Part shown: one piece after another, positions 13,833 through 20,181 of the stretch
How the letters are laid out: each line of letters opens with the position of its first letter
Position numbering within the stretch: the first letter of the stretch is position 1
Assembly (NCBI GenBank): GCA_015490435.1
Contig: WFXV01000152.1
Span: forward strand, 1 to 24,484
Origin: Thermaceae bacterium
GTDB lineage: Bacteria; Deinococcota; Deinococci; Deinococcales; Marinithermaceae
Length of the DNA: 24,484 bases
Reading direction: 5' to 3'
Notes under the pieces: generated by a model
The model's input: only the letters and a program-made list of their open reading frames with translations
Told to the model about the DNA's origin: nothing
The model's database searches: none
Made by a program: the position numbers and the translations under genes

Positions 13833-13860
13833 ACCTTAGCACGGCATAAATATGTGCCAA
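13833..13860 (-). promoter_or_regulatory. Promoter of the DegV-dtd-MetF operon (leaderless)
   Basis: On the minus strand, -35 TTGGCA (13860-13855), a 16-base spacer and -10 TAAGGT (13838-13833) preceded by GTGC lie seven bases before the ATG. Transcription would start at or next to the start codon, a common arrangement in Deinococcus-Thermus. This is the best complete promoter in the window. Confidence 0.7.
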
Positions 13861-13873
13861 AACCCGGTCCGGG

Positions 13874-13882
13874 TGGTATCGT
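13874..13882 (+). promoter_or_regulatory. Extended -10 of serA (near-leaderless)
   Basis: TGG-TATCGT ends nine bases before the serA ATG, and no Shine-Dalgarno is visible in the remaining leader. A near-leaderless transcript is therefore likely. No convincing -35 is seen. Confidence 0.45.
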
Positions 13883-13891
13883 TTTTCCGCG

Positions 13892-15454
13892 ATGTGGCGC
13901 GTCCTCGTCACCGACGAGATGAAGCTGGGGCGGACCGAGGGGTTGCCGGCGGCGGTGGACTACCGGCCGGGGATGCCCAGGGAGGAGATCCTCGAGGCGA
14001 TCGGCGACTACGACGCCCTGATCACCCGGAGCCGCACCCGGGTGGACGCCGAGCTCCTCGCGCGGGCGAAAAGGCTCAAGGTCATCGGCCGGGGCGGGGT
14101 CGGGGTGGACAACATCGACCTCGAGGCGGCGAGCCGCCGGGGCATCCTGGTGGTGAACGTGCCCGAGGCCAACACCCGTTCGGCGGCCGAGCTCGCCTTC
14201 GGGCTCTTGCTCGCGGCCGCCCGGGGGATCGCGCTCTCGGACCGGAAGCTCCGCGCCGGCGAGTGGGACCGGAAGTTCTTGGGGCGCGAGCTCCTCGGCA
14301 AGACCCTCGGCATCGTGGGGCTTGGGCGCATCGGGAGCCAGGTAGCGAAGTTCGCCAAGGGCTTTGACATGAAGGTCCTCGCCTACGACCCCTACATTCC
14401 CCGCTCGCGGGCGGAGAAGCTCGGGGTGGAGCTTTTGGATGAGCTCGAGGACCTGCTCCGCCGCTCCGACTTCCTCACCGTGCACACCCCGCTCACCGAG
14501 GAGACCCGGGGGATGATCGGCCGGCGCGAGCTCTACCTCCTGCCCCGGGGGGCGGTGGTGGTGAACGCCGCCCGCGGGGGGATTATCCAGGAAGAGGCGC
14601 TCTTAGAGGTCCTCAACGAGGGCCACCTCTTCGCCGCCGGAATCGACGTCTTCGCCGAGGAGCCCCCGAAGAAGGACCATCCCCTCATCCACCATCCCAA
14701 GGTGGTGCACACCGCCCACCTCGGGGCCAACACCGCCGAGGCCCAGACCCGGGTGGGGGAGGAGGTCCTAAAGCGGGTGATCGCGGCCCTCGAAGGCGAG
14801 ATCGCCTACGCCATCAACGCCGGCTTCGATCCCGAGGCCTTCCGGGCGCTCAGGGGCTTCGTTCCCCTCGGCGAGCGGCTCGGCAAGCTCCTCGCCCAGA
14901 TCACCCGGGGCCGGGTGCAGGCGGTGGAGGTCGCCTTTTTCGGCGAGTTCGAGGCCGACCCCGAGCCGGTCGCCACCGCGGTGGCCAAGGGGCTCCTCGA
15001 GCGGGTGCTCTCGGAGGGGGTCAACCTGATCGCGGCGCGACCGCTCTTGAAGGAGCGGGGCATCGCCCTCTCGGTCAGGAAGGTGCCCGAGGCCCAGGGG
15101 TACACCCAGCTCGTCGAGGTTCGCCTCCAGACCGACAAGGAGGAGCGCACCGCCCGGGGGACCGTGCTTGGGGGGCAGCCGCGGCTCGTGGGCATCGATG
15201 GGTACCCCTTGGAGAGCGTGCTCGAGGGCACCTTCCTCGTTTGCAAGAACTACGACCGCCCTGGCGTCGTCGGTCAGGTGGGGACGCTCCTCGGCGAGGC
15301 CGGGGTGAATATCGCCGGGCTTCAGCTCGGGCGCGACCGCCCCGGCGGCAAGGCGCTCTTCGTGCTCTCGGTGGACGAGCGCCCGGAGGAAGGGGTCTTG
15401 AAGTCGCTGGAAGCGCTCGAGCTCCTCGAACGGGTGGACGTGGCCGAGCTATGA
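13892..15454 (+). CDS. serA: D-3-phosphoglycerate dehydrogenase SerA
   Basis: This 520-residue enzyme oxidises 3-phosphoglycerate to 3-phosphohydroxypyruvate with NAD, the first step of serine synthesis. The NAD-binding motif GLGRIG lies at 143-148. Catalytic residues are Arg228 (NAARGG), Glu257 (DVFAEEPP) and His276 (HTAHLGANT). After the catalytic part come an ASB-type domain (about 313-440) and a C-terminal ACT domain (about 445-520, LVCKNYDRPGVVGQVGTLLGEAGVNIA), the long form usually subject to serine feedback. ATG 13892 is the first plausible start after the promoter and begins the conserved MWRVLVTDE. The next gene overlaps it by four bases (ATGA), linking the dehydrogenase to an aminotransferase. 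Confidence 0.95.
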   Translation: MWRVLVTDEMKLGRTEGLPAAVDYRPGMPREEILEAIGDYDALITRSRTRVDAELLARAKRLKVIGRGGVGVDNIDLEAASRRGILVVNVPEANTRSAAELAFGLLLAAARGIALSDRKLRAGEWDRKFLGRELLGKTLGIVGLGRIGSQVAKFAKGFDMKVLAYDPYIPRSRAEKLGVELLDELEDLLRRSDFLTVHTPLTEETRGMIGRRELYLLPRGAVVVNAARGGIIQEEALLEVLNEGHLFAAGIDVFAEEPPKKDHPLIHHPKVVHTAHLGANTAEAQTRVGEEVLKRVIAALEGEIAYAINAGFDPEAFRALRGFVPLGERLGKLLAQITRGRVQAVEVAFFGEFEADPEPVATAVAKGLLERVLSEGVNLIAARPLLKERGIALSVRKVPEAQGYTQLVEVRLQTDKEERTARGTVLGGQPRLVGIDGYPLESVLEGTFLVCKNYDRPGVVGQVGTLLGEAGVNIAGLQLGRDRPGGKALFVLSVDERPEEGVLKSLEALELLERVDVAEL

Positions 15455-16584
15455 AGCGGGAGATCCTGCTCACCCCAGGTCCAGTGGAGCTTCACCCCCG
15501 GGTCCGGCTCGTCCTCTCCAGCCCCCAGATTCACCACCGCACCGAACCCGCCCGCGAGGCCTTCCTCGCGGTGCGGGAGGGGTTGAAGAAGGCCTTCGGC
15601 ACCGAGGGCGAGGTGCTGCTCTTCACGACCAGCGGCACCGGCGGCATGGAGGCCCTCGCCGCCGGGCTCTTCGCCCCCGGGGAGAAGGTTCTGGTGCCGG
15701 TCTCCGGCAAGTTCAGCGAGCGCTGGGCGGAGATCGGGGAGGCCCTCGGGCTTTCCGTCGAGCGGATCGAGCTCCCCTGGGGCGAGGTCTTGGACCCGGA
15801 GGCCATCGCCGCGCGGGTCTCCCCGGATACCCGGGGGCTCTTCCTCACCCACTCCGAGACCTCGACCGGGGTCTTGAACCCCGTGGCCGAGATCGCGAAG
15901 GCGGCCCGGGAGAAAAACCCTGAAATCCTCGTGATCGTGGACGCGGTGACGAGCCTCTTCCTAAGCCCCTTCGCCCTCGACGCGATGGGGTTCGACGCCG
16001 CCGTCTCCGGCAGCCAAAAGGGCCTGATGCTCCCGCCCGGGCTCGCCTTCGTCGCACTGGGAAACCGCGCGCTTTCCACTTTGAAACCGAGGGGCTACTA
16101 CCTGAACCTCGCCCGCGAGCTCGAAAGCCAGCGGGCGGGGGAGGGGGCGTACACCCCCGCGATCCAGCTGGTGCTCGCGGCGCGGGAGGTGCTTTCCGTC
16201 CTGCTCCCCGAGCTCGACGCCCACCTCGAAAAGAAAGCCCGCTGGAACCGGGCGCTCTACGCCATCGGCGAGCGCCTCGGGCTGGTGCCGGTGCCCGCCA
16301 AGGGGGGTGCCCCCGCATCCGAGGCGTTCCGAAGCCCGGCCACCGCCGCCTTCTACCTGCCCGAGGGCGTCTCCTACAAGGCGCTTTCCGGCGCCTTCCT
16401 CGCGCGGGGCTACCGCGTCGCCGGCGGGCAGGGCCCGCTTAAGGGGCGCGTCTTCCGGGTCTCGTTGATGGGCCACTTCACCGAGGAGGAAGCCCAGCGG
16501 GTCCTCGCCGACGTGGAGGCGATCCTCGAGGAGACGCTCCTCACTCCGGGCGGGCGCCCGAGAGCCAGTCGGCGATCAGGCTGA
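15451..16584 (+). CDS. Class V PLP aminotransferase (serine/alanine-glyoxylate type), probable serine-pathway partner of SerA
   Basis: This 377-residue fold-type I PLP enzyme opens with REILLTPGPVELHPRV, the signature of the serine-pyruvate/alanine-glyoxylate aminotransferase group, and has FTTSGTGGMEALAAGL, HSETSTGVLNP, DAVTSL and SGSQKGLMLPPG with the Schiff-base Lys190. It is coupled to serA by an ATGA overlap, so it probably transaminates phosphohydroxypyruvate or interconverts serine and glyoxylate/pyruvate. In several archaea and thermophiles such an enzyme replaces SerC, but that role here is inference from context. The last 44 bases overlap, antisense, the 3' end of the unknown gene at 16541-16840. 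The SerB phosphatase step is not encoded in the window. Confidence 0.85.
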   Translation: MKREILLTPGPVELHPRVRLVLSSPQIHHRTEPAREAFLAVREGLKKAFGTEGEVLLFTTSGTGGMEALAAGLFAPGEKVLVPVSGKFSERWAEIGEALGLSVERIELPWGEVLDPEAIAARVSPDTRGLFLTHSETSTGVLNPVAEIAKAAREKNPEILVIVDAVTSLFLSPFALDAMGFDAAVSGSQKGLMLPPGLAFVALGNRALSTLKPRGYYLNLARELESQRAGEGAYTPAIQLVLAAREVLSVLLPELDAHLEKKARWNRALYAIGERLGLVPVPAKGGAPASEAFRSPATAAFYLPEGVSYKALSGAFLARGYRVAGGQGPLKGRVFRVSLMGHFTEEEAQRVLADVEAILEETLLTPGGRPRASRRSG

Positions 16585-16840
16585 CCGGGTTTTCCACCTC
16601 GCGGGCGAAAAAGACCTCGAGCACCTCGACCCGGCGCAGGTACTCGCCGGGCACGCCGGCGATCGCCCCCGGCCGGACCTCGGCGCCCTCGACCCGACGG
16701 CGCTCGAGCCGCACCTCGCCCTCGGGCGAGAGGTAGACGCGGACGATCTCGTCGTCGCTCCGTAGCTCGCCGACCACGTAGTGCTCGGCCTCGCGGACCT
16801 CGAGCCCGAGCGCCTCCAGGAGGTCGGAAAGCTCCTTCAC
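16541..16840 (-). CDS. Hypothetical 99-residue protein, coupled to the secreted PLD protein
   Basis: I do not recognise a family. The protein is small, acidic and soluble, with no signal peptide or membrane segment. It is predicted to alternate helix and beta strands (helix 3-14, strands around EHYVVGELRSDDEIVRVYLSPEGEVRLERRRV, C-terminal helix ENPVSLIADWL). The start overlaps the stop of the PLD-type gene by four bases (ATGA), the usual sign of a real coupled gene. Its 3' end overlaps the convergent class V aminotransferase by 44 bases, an uncommon arrangement. It is last in the tatD-thiI-PLD operon. A role with the PLD protein is only a guess; unlike its neighbour it appears cytoplasmic. 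Confidence 0.65.
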   Translation of the reverse strand: MKELSDLLEALGLEVREAEHYVVGELRSDDEIVRVYLSPEGEVRLERRRVEGAEVRPGAIAGVPGEYLRRVEVLEVFFAREVENPVSLIADWLSGARPE

Positions 16841-18099
16841 CGCACCACCTCGATCTGCTTCGGGCTTTTCACCACGATCTCGGGCCGGCCGCGAAAGGCG
16901 CGCACCAGACCGGTCACCCGGAGGGTACGGCCGACGTAGCTTTCAAGCGGAAAGCGATACGCTTCATTCTTCGGGATCACCACCACGAAGCGCTCGGCGG
17001 GGTCTACCGGCTCCTCTTCGACCCCGCCCGCGTCCTTGACCCCAATCACCCGGCCCTCGACCTGGATCACCTGGCCCAGATACCGGCCTGCCTCGTGCCA
17101 GGGTACGGCGCCGGAAGGGGGGCGGACGGCGGGGCGCGCCCTCGCCCAGTCTCGCTCCATCGTCGCCTTGAGCCGAAGTAGCGCCGGACTCTCGCCGATC
17201 ACCGCTCCGAGCTCCCGGTTTGCGGTGAGGGCGGTGGGGGTGAAGTTCTGCGAGCCCAGAAAGGCGACCCTTCCGTCCACCAGCATCGCTTTGGCGTGGA
17301 CCTTGAGCCCTTCCAGGTAGCGGACCTCGGCGCCCTGTTCGGCGAGCCGACCTGCCATTTGGCCGAAGTAGCCGCTATCCCGCGCGCTCGCCGAGCCCAA
17401 AACCCTAACCCGCACGCCGCGGTCCATCGCCTCGAGCAGGGCGTCGTAGACCTCCTCGTCAGTGAGGCCGTTTTGCTCGATGAAGACCTCCCTCTCGGCA
17501 GAGGCGATCAGGCCCAGGATGCGCCGCTTGGCGTTCCCTTCCCAAAAGGGCCGGAAGATCGAGTAGACCCTCTCGGGGCTCCAGACGAGCTTTGCGTCGT
17601 CAAGGGCGAGGGCCCGCGCCTCCCAGTCGGCCTCGAAGACCCTCCTAAACTCGGCGACCCAGTCCGGGCGATCCGTGACCAGGCTGTACTCGCGGTTTCG
17701 GGTGAACGAGGCCCGGGTCCAGTTCCCGGTGGAGATCCAGAGGCGGCCGTCGGTGCGGAGCGCCTTGATGTGGTAGTGGGCAAAGCGCAAGGGGCTCGCA
17801 AAACGCACCTCGATCCCGGCGGCCCGGAGCGCCTCGAGCACCTTGGGGTCCTGGCCCTCGCCCCCCGGGCGCTCGTCCAAGAGCACCCGCACCCGGACCC
17901 CCCGCCGCTTCGCCCGGGCCAGCTCCTCGGCAAGGTCGAGCCGGCCCCGGGTCCAGAGGTAAAGGGCGAGGTCGATCTCTTGCTCGGCGCTCCTTAGGAG
18001 TTCCTTTAGGTAGCCCACACCGTCCTCGGGGGCGACGTAGAGCCGATCGGCGGCGAAGGCCAGCGTGAAAAGGAGAAGGAAGGCCAGAAGGCGCTGCAT
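16837..18099 (-). CDS. Predicted secreted phospholipase D-fold protein with C-terminal OB-like domain
   Basis: This 420-residue protein has a signal peptide (MQRLLAFLLLFTLAFA, cleavage near residue 16) and two PLD half-sites with complete HKD motifs: His110-Lys112-Asp117 (HYHIKALRTDG, then STGNWT) and His268-Lys270-Asp275 (VHAKAMLVDG, then LGSQNFT). Both are intact, so a phosphodiesterase on DNA, RNA or phospholipid is likely. Residues about 338-420 (YLGQVIQVEGRVIGV, YVGRTLRVTGLVRAF, EIVVKSPKQIEVV) look like an OB-fold nucleic-acid-binding module, which favours a nuclease over a lipase. Location is periplasmic or extracellular. The ATG directly abuts the thiI stop and the next small gene overlaps by four bases. 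The gene order suggests one transcript with tatD and thiI. Confidence 0.85.
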   Translation of the reverse strand: MQRLLAFLLLFTLAFAADRLYVAPEDGVGYLKELLRSAEQEIDLALYLWTRGRLDLAEELARAKRRGVRVRVLLDERPGGEGQDPKVLEALRAAGIEVRFASPLRFAHYHIKALRTDGRLWISTGNWTRASFTRNREYSLVTDRPDWVAEFRRVFEADWEARALALDDAKLVWSPERVYSIFRPFWEGNAKRRILGLIASAEREVFIEQNGLTDEEVYDALLEAMDRGVRVRVLGSASARDSGYFGQMAGRLAEQGAEVRYLEGLKVHAKAMLVDGRVAFLGSQNFTPTALTANRELGAVIGESPALLRLKATMERDWARARPAVRPPSGAVPWHEAGRYLGQVIQVEGRVIGVKDAGGVEEEPVDPAERFVVVIPKNEAYRFPLESYVGRTLRVTGLVRAFRGRPEIVVKSPKQIEVVR

Positions 18100-19317
18100 C
18101 TAGACCTCCTCCGGGGGCACGGGGTCCGGCACCGGCTCGTCCTTATAGGGCGAGGGGATCTTGAGAAGCTCGGCCTTTTCGAGGGCCGTCTCCACCAAGG
18201 CGGGGACGTCGAGGTCGGCTTCGGCGGCCGCGAGCTCTCCCGGCGTCGCCCGGGTGGCGGGGCGGCGGGGCTCCAAAAAGGAGCAGCAGTCCTGTTGCGG
18301 CAGGACGCTGATTTCGTAGGTACCGATTCTTTTTGCCTCCTCGATCACCTCGACCTTGTCCATGCCGATGAGGGGGCGGAGGACCAGGGCGTCCACCGCC
18401 TTGGAGACCGCGTGGAGGTTCTCGAGGGTCTGGCTCGCCACCTGGCCGAGCGCGTCGCCGGTGACGAGTGCCCCTGCTCCCTCGCGCTTGGCGAGGCGGT
18501 GGGCGATTCTAAGCATGAAGCGGCGGTAGAGGAGGGTGCGGTATTTCTCTGGGCTCTTCGCGAAGATCTCGGCCTGCACCCCGGCGAGCGGCACCAGGTA
18601 GAGCCGCGCGCCCCCCTGCCAGGCGGCGAGTATCTCGGCCTCGCGTTTCGCCTTCACCGCCGAGGTGAAGTCGGTGTGGGGGTAGGAGTGGAAGTGGACG
18701 AAGGCGCTCTTCGCCCCCCGCTTCATCACGCGCCAGGCGGCGACCGGGGAGTCGATGCCGCCGGAGAGCAGGGTCATCACCTTGCCGCTCGCCCCCACCG
18801 GGAGGCCGCCGGGGCCGGGATAGCGGAGCCTATTGGTGTAAACCCAGGCCCGGTCCAGGGCGAACTCGAGGAAGACGGTGAGCTCGGGGTGCTTGAGGTC
18901 CACCTTGAGGCCGGTCTTGGCGATGATGCGGCCGCCCACCTCGCGCTCGGCCTCGATCGAAGTGAAGGGGAGCTTCTTGTTGCCCCTTTTCGCGCTTACC
19001 CGAAAGGTCTGGACGTCCTGGGGGATGAGCTTGAGCGCGAGCTCGGCAAGGACCTCGAGCTCGGGCTCGGCCTCGAGGGCAAAGGCGAAGTTCGCAAGGC
19101 CAAAGACCTTGGAAAGCCTCTCCTTGACCTCGGGAAGCTTTGCCTCGGGGACGTTCCGCACCAGGATCCGCCCCGGAATCCGGCTCACCTTTAGGTCAAG
19201 GCCCAAAAGGGCCTCCTGCACCCGGGAGAGCAGGATCTGCTCGAACCGTGCCCGGTTTCGCCCTTTCAGGCTCACCTCGTGGTAATGAAGGAGGGCGGTA
19301 AAGACTAGCGCTTCCAT
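18100..19317 (-). CDS. thiI: tRNA 4-thiouridine synthase ThiI
   Basis: This 405-residue enzyme adenylates uridine 8 in tRNA and inserts sulphur to make 4-thiouridine; family members also aid thiazole synthesis. The N-terminal ferredoxin-like region and THUMP domain (about 1-165, with HEVSLKGRNR and RNVPEAKLPEV) precede the PP-loop ATPase motif SGGIDSP at 185-191. The family motif QDCCSFLEP, with the conserved cysteine, is near residue 344. No rhodanese domain is present, in contrast to E. coli ThiI (482 residues), so a separate sulphurtransferase or another sulphur route is needed. The start codon overlaps the tatD end by 13 bases. The secreted PLD-type gene follows with no gap. Confidence 0.94.
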   Translation of the reverse strand: MEALVFTALLHYHEVSLKGRNRARFEQILLSRVQEALLGLDLKVSRIPGRILVRNVPEAKLPEVKERLSKVFGLANFAFALEAEPELEVLAELALKLIPQDVQTFRVSAKRGNKKLPFTSIEAEREVGGRIIAKTGLKVDLKHPELTVFLEFALDRAWVYTNRLRYPGPGGLPVGASGKVMTLLSGGIDSPVAAWRVMKRGAKSAFVHFHSYPHTDFTSAVKAKREAEILAAWQGGARLYLVPLAGVQAEIFAKSPEKYRTLLYRRFMLRIAHRLAKREGAGALVTGDALGQVASQTLENLHAVSKAVDALVLRPLIGMDKVEVIEEAKRIGTYEISVLPQQDCCSFLEPRRPATRATPGELAAAEADLDVPALVETALEKAELLKIPSPYKDEPVPDPVPPEEV

Positions 19318-20069
19318 CGGAAAAGCCTTTCCGCGTTTGCGTCGGTGATTGCCTCCGCCTCGTGGAAGGGGAGCTCCCAGAGCTCGGCGAGCTCGGCCAG
19401 GGTGTAGAGGACGTAGGCGGGTTGGTTGTCGCGGCCGCGCTTGGGCTCCGGGGTGATGTAGGGGGCGTCGGTCTCGACCACGACCCGGTCCCTTGGCAGC
19501 TCGCGGGCGATCTCGCGGAGGCGTTTTTTCTTGCGGTGGGTGAGGTTGCCGGCGAGGCTCACGTAGCCGCCGAGCAAAAGCGCCGTTTCAAGGAGCCCCT
19601 CGTGCCCCGAGAACGCGTGCAGCACGAAGCGGGGCGGCCGGTTTTCCTTGAGCCAGGCGATCAAGGCCCGCTCCGCCTGGTCCTCGCCCTCCTTGCTCCG
19701 GACGTGAAAGACGAGCACGTGGTCGTGGGCCTGGGCGAGCTCGGCTTGGAGGTCAAGGGCCCTTTGTTGCGAGGCCTCGCTCGCCTTGTCCCAGTAGAAG
19801 TCGAACCCGGTCTCGCCCACGGCCCGCACCCGGGGATGGGCGACGAGCGCCCGGAGGTCGGCCTCCACCTCGGGGGAGAGGAGCTCGGCCTCGGTGGGGT
19901 GGAGGCCGACGGCGGCGTAGACGTTCTCGTTCGCCTCGGCGAAGCGAATCGCCTGCCGGTTCCGCCGGGGGTCGATGCCCACGGTGAGGAGGGCGGCGAG
20001 GTCGGCCGCCCGGCGGAGGCTCTTCTCCGGGTCCTTTTGCATGTCGAGGTGGGTGTGGGCGTCCGTCAT
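19305..20069 (-). CDS. tatD: TatD-family metal-dependent DNase/hydrolase
   Basis: This 254-residue amidohydrolase-fold TIM-barrel enzyme acts as a metal-dependent 3'-5' DNase in characterised family members. Metal ligands are visible: His5 and His7 in DAHTHLD, Glu86 in GETGFDFYW, His122 in FHVRS, His151 in LHAFSG and Asp201 in ETDAPYITPEP. Length is typical (about 250-265). ATG 20069 begins the conserved MTDAHTHLD and is the first gene of the leftward operon tatD-thiI-PLD-unknown. It is divergent from korA across a 112-base regulatory region. The substrate is not predictable; family members range from nucleases to quality-control hydrolases. Confidence 0.93.
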   Translation of the reverse strand: MTDAHTHLDMQKDPEKSLRRAADLAALLTVGIDPRRNRQAIRFAEANENVYAAVGLHPTEAELLSPEVEADLRALVAHPRVRAVGETGFDFYWDKASEASQQRALDLQAELAQAHDHVLVFHVRSKEGEDQAERALIAWLKENRPPRFVLHAFSGHEGLLETALLLGGYVSLAGNLTHRKKKRLREIARELPRDRVVVETDAPYITPEPKRGRDNQPAYVLYTLAELAELWELPFHEAEAITDANAERLFRWKR

Positions 20070-20082
20070 GCCCGCCTATGGT

Positions 20083-20132
20083 ACCGAAATCTGCCTTGGT
20101 TCGGACGTTTGTCCGTTTTTCGGTGCTACAAT
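20083..20132 (+). promoter_or_regulatory. korAB promoter with nested inverted repeats
   Basis: TGC-TACAAT (20124-20132) is a strong extended -10, giving an expected transcription start near 20139. Upstream, CGGAC-GTTT-GTCCG (20102-20115) is an exact inverted repeat covering the -35 region. An outer repeat, ACCGAAA (20083-20089) / TTTCGGT (20118-20124), surrounds it, overlapping the likely tatD promoter on the other strand. These could be operators coordinating both directions. The -10 is well supported; the operator role is inference. Confidence 0.5.
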
Positions 20133-20148
20133 ACCCCCTGGCTTTTAG

Positions 20149-20165
20149 GCGGGCCCTAGGCCCGC
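20149..20165 (+). promoter_or_regulatory. korA leader hairpin adjacent to the Shine-Dalgarno
   Basis: GCGGGCC (20149-20155) and GGCCCGC (20159-20165) pair perfectly with a CTA loop, about ten bases from the predicted transcription start. The Shine-Dalgarno GGGGAGG (20166-20172) begins on the next base. The layout resembles the hairpins before the genes at 2889 and 6496. Confidence 0.5.
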
Positions 20166-20181
20166 GGGGAGGCGATGAGGC

